Part shown: one piece after another, positions 56,488 through 64,000 of the stretch | Layout of the letters: each line of letters opens with the position of its first letter | How positions within the stretch are numbered: the stretch's first letter is position 1 | Assembly: GCA_911728455.2 (NCBI GenBank) | Contig: OU452226.1 | Span: 11,197,498-11,261,497 of the forward strand | Source of the DNA: Marthasterias glacialis | Lineage: Eukaryota > Echinodermata > Asteroidea > Forcipulatida > Asteriidae | Length of the DNA: 64,000 nucleotides | Direction: 5' to 3' | Position numbers and translations under genes: made by a program | Notes under the pieces: generated by a model | What the model saw: only the letters and a program-made list of their open reading frames with translations | Told to the model about the DNA's origin: nothing | Database searches by the model: none

Positions 56488-57830
56488 GTGCAAAGAGGTA
56501 AATGGAAAATAAACGCAAAGATGGAAGTGGTAAATTCGTGCAAGGAGGGAACTGATAAATAGATGCAAGGCTGGTGGTGGTGCATCATGCAAGGAGGGAA
56601 ATGGAAAATAAATGCAAAGATGAAGGTGGTCAATTCGTGCGAGGGAACTGATAAATAAGTGTAGGGCTGGAGGTAGCGCAAGCGTGCATGGAGGTAAATG
56701 GAAAAAAGACACAAAGGTGGAAGTGGTCAATTTGTGCAAGGAGGGACGTGATAAATAAGTGCAAGGCTGGAAGTGTTACTAACATGCAAAGAGGTAAATG
56801 GAAAATAAACGCAAAGATGGAAGTGGTCAATTCGTGCAAGGAGGGAAGTGATAAATAAGTGTAAGGCTGGAGGTAGGGCATACATGCAAGGAGGGAAATG
56901 GAAATTAAATGCAAAGAAGAAAGTGGTAACTTCAAGCATGGAGGGAAGTGATAAAATAATAAGTGCAAGGTGGGAAGTGGTACATATGTGCATGGAGGTA
57001 AATGGAAAATAAATGCAAAGATGGAAGTGGTATATTCGTGCAAGGAGGGAACTGATAAAATAATAAGTGTAAGGCTGGAGGTAGGGCATACATTCAAGGA
57101 GGGAAATGGAAATTAAATGCAAAGAAGAAAGTGGTAACTTCAAGCATGGAGGGAAGTGATAAAATAATAAGTGCAAGGTGGGAAGTGGTACATATGTGCA
57201 TGGAGGTAAATGGAAAATAAATGCAAAGATGGAAGTGGTATATTCGTGCAAGGAGGGAACTGATAAATAAGTGTAAGGCTGGAGGTAGGGCATACATGCA
57301 AGGAGGGAAATGGAAATTAAATGCAAAGAAGAAAGTGGTAACTTCAAGCATGGAGGGAAGTGATAAATAAGTGCAAGGTGGGAAGTGGTACATGTGCATG
57401 GAGGTAAATGGAAAATAAATGCAAAGATGGAACTGGTATATTCGTGCAAGGAGGGAACTGATAAATAGATGCAAGGCTGGTGGTGGTGCATCATGCAAGG
57501 AGGGAAATGGAAAATAAATGCAAAGAAGAAAGTGGTAACTTCAAGCATGGAGGGAAGTGATAAATAAGTGCAAGGCGGGAAGTTGTGCATACGTGCATGG
57601 AGGTAAATGGAAAATAGACACAAAGATGGAAGTGGTCAATTCTTGTAATGAGGGAAGTGATCAATTTTATAAATGCGAGGATGGAGGTGGTACATATGTG
57701 CAAGGAGGGAAATGGAAAATAAACGCAAAGATGGAAGTGGTCAAATTATGCAAGGAGGCGAGTGACAAATTAGTGTAAGGAGGGTCGTGGTAATGTCTGG
57801 GAGGAGGGAATGATAAATGAGAGGGGATAT
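56488..57830 (+). repeat. 25-bp satellite, right part with ~205-bp period
   Basis: Same monomers as 55320-55854. AAGGCTGGAGGTAGGGCATA recurs at 56863, 57071 and 57275, giving an 8-monomer order of about 204-208 bp. Order decays at both edges. Minus-strand frames up to 298 codons are artefacts. Confidence 0.92.
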
Positions 57831-59190
57831 AGATTCAATGATGAATGAATAAAAAAAGGAAGGTGTGAAATTGTGAAGCATTTAAAAACAGAGCACTATT
57901 TTACCACATAGGATTAACACTTTTTGAAAAGATAAATTAAGGTATTTCTAACACTACCATTTTAAAATTTCATTTACTGAAGCTAACAGTTGTAGTACTT
58001 AACATGTATCTAAAGGAAGCGTCTCAAATGTCTGAAAAAAACCAATTCTCAACAGAAAGCACATGCCATAGAACACAGCCGCATTCCTTTAGAACCATTC
58101 TTATGGGAATGTTCACAAACATCTAAATGAGAGCATTTATGCTTGCAGTGGGGCCAGGCTTTTCATATCAGTGTGTAAAAATCAATGATAACTTCAAATT
58201 ATGTTTTTAGCTTTAGTTTTGTTCTAGAAAATATAGTGAATTAGTGATTTGTGGATAACTTACATATACGTCTATTGGGCCCTATTTTGTTATATGAACA
58301 ATCTTTAGAGTTTTGCCACAACTTGATAGTTTTTGCATGATATAGCTAGCACAAAACTGAGATAACGAACACAACTGAGATTAATAAAAGCCCAAACATG
58401 ATCACAACTGTCAAGTGGGTTAGAACGTGCAAATATGGAAGTAGTAAAGGCTCAGAAGAGCAGAACATCCAAACAGGATATATCTGCTATCAACTGGGAA
58501 CTTGGGGTATTCGCAACGGCTAGGGACATGTTCTCTTTTTAATATTTGAATTGAAATGCTCCCTTTTAAATGTCAAAAGTTAAGTATGTACCATGTTTTT
58601 TTATTCACAAATATTTTTTAACAGCAAAATACATTAAGCTTAATCCATTTTGTTAAACCAGTTAATGTTACATATTATATACCACACACACATCCTTGTA
58701 ATCTTGATGGAACATGCATTGTGTTTCATCCATTATTTGAAGTGTAATGAGTGCAATTAGAATTTTCATTGTGTAGGGTGGACGAGTTTCCATGTATACT
58801 TTGTATTTCTTGTGAAAAAATTTCAAATGACAAGGATCTGTGTGAGTTGTTATAAAACAAACAATGAATCCATTTTGTTCATGCAATCAAATAGTCCAGA
58901 TTTCACCTCTTGATTATATTCTGCAACAATGCTGTATAAATGTTTCGCAATAACGTTTATCTGCAAAAACCTTATCATCATTTCCAGTATTTTTAAATGT
59001 ATTTCTGGTTTGCTGAATTAACCATAGAAAGCCAAAAAAGTATGTACACCGAAATCTTTTATAACTGTTTTAAATTCCTTTTCGGAGTACATGTAAAATG
59101 AAATACAGTTTTACAATTTGTCTATACCTTATCTTGCTGGCATTTTGGGGAAACTTAACAAAGACACTATAAAAGTTTCCTGCCATGTTT
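57831..59190. other. No gene seen
   Basis: AT-rich DNA with no exon, element or array that I can support on either strand. Confidence 0.45.
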
Positions 59191-59390
59191 ATGTGGGCAT
59201 ACAAATGGGTTCTGAAAAGAATATTAGCATCATCTTAAAAAAAAAATATGTCAAATAATGTATATTGTACAAGTACACCATTGCAAGCCTATGTGGGCCT
59301 ACAAACGGGTTCTGAAAAGAATATTAGCATCATCTTAAAAATAAAATTATGTCAAATATTGTATATTGTATAAGTACACCATTGCAAGCA
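59191..59390 (+). repeat. 100-bp tandem duplication
   Basis: Two direct copies beginning ATGTGGGC(A/C)TACAAA at 59191 and 59291, each containing GGGTTCTGAAAAGAATATTA and ending ACACCATTGCAAGCMKTTTA-like; few differences. Confidence 0.9.
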
Positions 59391-59445
59391 GTTTAATTTA
59401 ATCGGTTTTAAATTTTGCCAATATTATCCTGGTTAGGTTAGTCTA

Positions 59446-59696
59446 AAGCAGGGCCACCACGTGCAGGTCCCAGGATACCAGCCCCACGACGCTTCCCGTA
59501 TCATTGGGGCCTTCATACTCCTTTCGAAGCGTCCGGTCCGCCACCCCGAGAACCAGGGCAGTCCCCTCAACGTACTAACGCGGTCCCTGGCCCCACGGCC
59601 TAGACCAGGGACTACTCCCGTTTGGTCAACCATGATTGTGATAACCCCAATACCATCTCATGGGGTAAGAGGAAGCATGACGCACCTTTAAGATCG
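59446..59696 (+). other. GC-rich open stretch, unidentified
   Basis: Distinctly richer in G+C than its surroundings. One + frame is open from before 59446 to a TAA near 59691 (includes QVPGYQPHDASRIIGAFILL and LAPRPRPGTTPVWSTM). A donor-like GGGGTAAGAGG occurs at about 59661. The minus strand is also open for 66 codons. I do not recognise either product. It could be an exon, a retrocopied fragment or an element end. Confidence 0.3.
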
Positions 59697-59810
59697 ACCA
59701 CCAGCTATTACCCTGGCCAGAAGTGGAACCCCACATGCCACGTGCAAGTGTCCAGGTCCCTTTGGCAAGTCGGAATTTCCGTGTTTTCGCCGCCCATCAT
59801 TCCGAACTAA

Positions 59811-59970
59811 TCGAATCTCCGCCCTTCCAATCGAATCTCCGTCCTTCCAATCAAATCTCCGCACAACCAATCGAATCTCCGCACAACCAATTGAATCTTC
59901 ACACCACCAATCGAATTTCCGCACCACCAATCGAATCTTCGCACCACCAATCGAATCTCCGCGCTACCGC
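59811..59970 (+). repeat. 20-bp minisatellite
   Basis: Eight copies of TCGAATCTCCGCACCACCAA with substitutions; the unit starts at 59811, 59831 and every 20 bp to 59951. Confidence 0.93.
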
Positions 59971-60069
59971 AGCCGCATTTCATTGTTCAAAAAACGTGTA
60001 TGTGCTTGCTTGCAATGGTGTACTTATTTACAAGATATTACCTGTATAGTGCTGCAAAAACAGCCCACT

Positions 60070-60170
60070 ATACGACGATTACAGAAACCATCAAACTAAC
60101 ACATCTAGATATACTACAATAACAGAAAACATCAAACTAACACATCTATATTATCTTACAAAATTAAAGA
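60070..60170 (+). repeat. Short direct duplication
   Basis: AACCATCAAACTAACACATC and AAACATCAAACTAACACATC occur about 40 bp apart, each followed by TA-rich sequence. Confidence 0.6.
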
Positions 60171-62529
60171 TGACAAATTGCAAAGTTGTTCATTTGACAT
60201 GTCATTGCAGTGCTCTCCTTTATACCTTGTAGCCTTTAAGATGTCACTGGAGGTGATTCCCTCTCCTGCACCTGATCTCAGGAAACATCTACGTCTCTGG
60301 CTCTGGATCTGAAAGGTTGAAATTTACAAATTGTAAGAAAGCCACAAATTTTAAAGTGCAAAAACTCTTGCCTAGGTTGTTAAAAATTGGGGAGGACCCC
60401 CTGCCCAAGTGCTTGATGGTATCATTGTTTCGTAACAGTGTCTATGGACAGAATGTTTTAAGACATCATTGTTTTGTTTCTTGGTTTTCTCCAATTGTTT
60501 ACCATAGGCCTATCCTTTAATTTCACAAATTCAATTTTTGTGTGCACAAAGAAGAATTGATTTAACATTTACCCAGGTTTTTTCCCCTTGTGGTTTATTG
60601 CTTGAAATAAATTCAACTCATTTTAATAAAGTTTTTGCCGAACAAGTCCTTGACATTCAAACTCAGTTAGTGCTGGTGTTTGTTCAAAATTATAACTAGT
60701 AAAACATTTAAGCCATTGGAACGAAGTCTGTTATTTGAAAAATAGTTCTGCTCCAATAACAAAGTTTATCCTCCATGTACTCAACTCTTAATCTGTCAAC
60801 ACTTTTAATTTCAAGGATTAGAAACCCTCCAGTAGATATGTTCCTTTCATTTTTTACATCTTTTGAAGTTGGGTTCCCACAAAAGTGTTAGAAATAATAC
60901 TTGACTTTTGCAACCATGTTGATACACATCAGCCCTCCATCCAGTCTAGTTGTACTCCTATGAATGTTCATTCAGGTCTTGCTGAGGAATTGAGTGAATG
61001 ACATAGATCCTTAGGAAATGTAGGTGTAATGTCATCTTGCAGTTGCATTGTCTGTAAAGTAAGGCAATCAATTCTTGAATAAGTACCGGTATTGTGTTTT
61101 AATAAACAGCAATGTGTGCAAATGGTTCTGATTGATTAAACTAAAGAAAATTATTACTTCTTCCTTAAGAGTACAACATATTGCTTCACATCTGATACTT
61201 CCAAAGCAAGAGTATACTGAGCATTTGTATCAAAAATATTACAACCCATGTAGCAAAATCAGAGTTGTAGCTTCCTATGATATAAAATATGAGGCTGAGT
61301 CAACTCTGTAAACAGTCATTGATTTTAAAAAGGAAATCTGATGTGTAAGACATCTAATTAACGACATTTATCTAAATTTTGTCCCGGTGTTTGTTTGCTC
61401 TATGGATGAAAGTTTGCAGGACACAAAACTGTTGTACTTTGACTGGACATTTAAAAAAAAGCTTCCGGTGTGGGATTTTTTGTTGGAAACAGTCAAAGTC
61501 ATGATATTCAATGTTTACAGAGAATCTTGTTAACACTAAAACACACAAGAACTGATCATAATTTCATCCTACAAAAGTCTGTAATAAACTCTGTACTAAA
61601 GTTACCTGTATATGGACTCCATTAATGCTTGGTATCTTTCCCAGCTAGATCAAGGTTTCATGTCTAACTATTCTATCCAGGAGCAGCTGCTGAAAATACA
61701 CAGGATAAAGATACAGGCATGATAATAGAGAATTAAATTGATTCCAGCCACATAATGGGATAGTTGGTTTTCTTATCTGTCCTATTTAAGATTTAGAGTT
61801 CTTAAACTAAGCCGTATCCAAATTTATAGCGGCTGCGGCTATTGCCATGGGTTGCTTTGGATGTCCTATACTTCAAGGCATGATGATGCAGCAATCCAGT
61901 CACAGCAATAGCTGTACCTGCCAATCATACACGACCTAACATCAAGATCTAGCGTTTTGAGATTCACACTAAGACAAGCATATCCAATGAAAGATTTAAA
62001 CACGTCACAAACATAAAGCAATACCAAATTCTTCTTTGCCATCTTGTTCTGTACGTGAACAACTTCCAAAGGTTATGTCCGTTGGGGAATGACTCAAGGT
62101 GTGACCCAAGGCTACTAGTGAGACACTAAGGCATCATGTTTTATTCACATGGTCTCAACATGTGTAAGGTAAGGTTAAGTGTTTCTTGTACCCTTGATGT
62201 ATCAAAAACCAAATCTCAGCTTTAAGGTCAATTTGCCTTCCGTCTACAAGCTTTCTGAATGACTGTGGACTAACAGCTAACACAAAAAATCAGTATTTTT
62301 CTTATAACCCTTTGAAAACAACAGTTTGAGCTATGGTGAACTTAATTCTTGTATCTGTATCATATTTTTCTAAAAGACATCGGTGCAAACGGCTGATTGT
62401 GGAAGGATTTACACCACAACATTTTTTATTTTCAAGGCACGCATGAAAAGTATCCAGATCATGCAGATTTTCCATTGAATGAACCATTTGGATTTCTTTT
62501 CACTCAAAAAAGGGTTGACCTAATTTGAA
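60171..62529. other. No gene established; weak minus-strand hints
   Basis: Splice-like sites exist on the minus strand (for example CTTTCAG at about 60318 and ATTTTCAGCAG at about 61695), and there are minus-strand open frames at 61866-62069 and 62302-62487. None is recognised and no coherent chain of exons was found. Confidence 0.3.
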
Positions 62530-63042
62530 GAGACTTAAGTCACAAGGGTTGAATCTGAGTCTTGAGTCACTAGGGTTGAATCCAACTCTTAAGTCACTAG
62601 GATTGAATCTAAGTCTTCAGTCAAAAGGTTGAATCTATTAGTCTTGAGTCAAAACGTTTAATCTTAGTCTTGAGTCACTAGGGTTGAATCTGAGTCTTGA
62701 GTCACTAGGGATGAATCTGAGCCTTGAATCACTAGGGTTGAATCTAAGTTTTGTGTCACTAGAGTTGAATCTGAGTCTTGAGTCACTAAGATTGAATCTG
62801 AGTCTTGAGTCACTGGTTGAATCTGAGTCTTGAGTCACTTGGGTTGAATCTGTGTCTTGAGTCACTAGGGTTGAATCTGTGTCTTGAGTCACTAGGGTTG
62901 AGTCAGAGTTTTGAGTTACTAGGGTTGAATCTAAGTCTTGAGTCACTATCGTTGAATCTAAATCTTGAGTCACTAGGGTTGAATCTGAGTCTTGAGTCAC
63001 CAGGGTTGAATCTGTGTCTTGAGTCACTAGGGTTGAATCTAA
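62530..63042 (+). repeat. 27-bp minisatellite
   Basis: About 19 copies of TTGAGTCACTAGGGTTGAATC + TGAGTC, with substitutions and a few indels. Because 27 is a multiple of 3, both strands show nine-residue protein-like periodicity (TQDSDSTLV on minus, LESLGLNLS on plus); this is not coding evidence. Confidence 0.93.
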
Positions 63043-64000
63043 GTCCAGGTTAAGGTTAGGGATCTTTTTATCTCACTGGTCAACATCCAGACAGCTTTGG
63101 GTAATTTTTGACAGATGTCAGATGTTTTGTGCCCACGAACATTTTCGGAAGGGGAATATATTATAAAGTTAACTTTTGGATATGAAGACAGACTAGCCTT
63201 GAACAAACATTTTTAAGTAAATTTATGCCTACTTGTTATGTGCAGTTGCATTTTGCGGTATTTTAAAGTGGGCCAAATACCAGTTCAATTAATTGAAACC
63301 AAAGTTGAATCTTTCTTGTTGTAATTTCCTTACCAACTCAAGTCTTTAATACACAATTTGTAGCGCTTTTTGACTACAAAGCATTCATGAAAAAAATCCA
63401 GATCCCGCAATTTTTCCATCAAAATAATTTCTAAAACCGCATCTGACAAAAGGTCTTTGAAAAGAAAGCACATTCACCTTTTTGAATCATATCAATATCA
63501 ATCTTGCATCATTTTACTTCATGTGTCTCTCACTGGCTACTGATTATAAGTGGTGATGATGGTCGGATCAGACTGTCAGCTAGCAAATTACTGAAAAATT
63601 AAAACAACACAAATAGCCAATTAAACAAAGAACAACATTTTGCACTTGGAGTTTATCATGAAGCCACAACCAAAAACAAGATGTTTTCTCTGATGAGCGT
63701 TGCGTCTCCATCAATAGACCTCAATTGGTTCCATAACTCTAGCACTGGTGTGGGGTTTAAAATAATTGATAGGACCAATTCATTCAGCGGAAAGAAACAA
63801 TATGATTTTTAAACCTTTAGTTTCAGTTTTCATGTAGGATCTTCTCAACTCTTAGTGATATATTTACTGTTACGAAAACTTTCAAAGTTAGGAAAGATGT
63901 TATATTTTAATCCTTTTGTGGAATGAAGTGCTAACTGTTGCATTCTACAGAGGTCTTCTAGGAAATAAAGTTTACCTCTTTGGAGTAACACTGTCTTTTC
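63043..64000. other. No gene established
   Basis: AT-rich DNA. A stretch at about 63381-63425 resembles 62434-62480 (AAAATCCAGATC, TTTTTCCAT), a short old duplication. AATAAAG occurs at 63964 on the + strand without a recognisable gene upstream. Confidence 0.35.

Noticed and set aside
55262-57703. Minus-strand frames up to 298 codons rich in F, H, L, P and S
   Set aside because: They follow the 25-bp satellite period, shift freely at indels, and one ends in the TIR element.
62638-63053. TQDSDSTLV-repeat frame (minus) and LESLGLNLS-repeat frame (plus)
   Set aside because: A 27-bp minisatellite is automatically in frame on both strands.

Overview
This is eukaryotic nuclear DNA, probably from a marine invertebrate deuterostome (echinoderm-like). 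That placement is an inference from the RanBP1 sequence, the tRNA-derived SINEs, the histone-type stem-loop motifs and the abundance of short TIR elements; no marker fixes the taxon. The window is AT-rich, intron-rich and dominated by repeats. The only protein gene I can name is the 3' end of RANBP1, with three coding exons between 128 and 1904 on the + strand.

Layout. 1-1904: last introns and exons of RANBP1, with two TIR elements in the last intron. 1905-11.4 kb: probable 3' UTR and intergenic DNA with a ~55-bp minisatellite (3.2-3.6 kb), a 37-bp hairpin-forming minisatellite (7.16-8.26 kb) and a MITE at 9.5 kb. 11.63-11.84 kb: a promoter-like stretch with a CRE-like site and a possible first exon. 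12.3-23.0 kb: a ~4.5-kb tandem segmental duplication (13.17-17.67 and 17.67-21.71 kb) whose copies differ by clean transposon and SINE insertions, surrounded by further TIR elements.

24.7-47.7 kb: a locus on the + strand that looks like one long multi-exon non-coding RNA. Exon-like modules of 75-145 bp with consensus acceptors and donors recur in diverged form. One five-module block has been amplified into about six tandem units of 2.2-2.9 kb (26.1-42.3 kb). A GGACCATGAAGAC-like motif recurs in several exon types, and nine 16-nt elements resembling the histone mRNA 3' stem-loop lie between exon types A and B. The locus ends in a plausible last exon with AATAAA at 47692. This is my main candidate for an undescribed system.

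47.75-48.0 kb: four or five consecutive short palindromes with matched but different arms. 48.3-54.9 kb: satellite DNA in ordered blocks: a 'TTCCATTGTGTCC' block, a GGACGAA heptamer array, a GGACAAA array, then 20/21-bp arrays that step toward a pure 21-bp unit forming near-perfect heat-shock elements. 55.3-57.8 kb: a 25-bp / ~100-bp / ~205-bp hierarchical satellite interrupted by a 629-bp TIR element with a 4-bp target duplication. 57.8-64 kb: mostly featureless, with a 100-bp tandem duplication, a 20-bp and a 27-bp minisatellite and one unassigned GC-rich open stretch. The very long open frames in the satellites are artefacts of stop-free periodic sequence.
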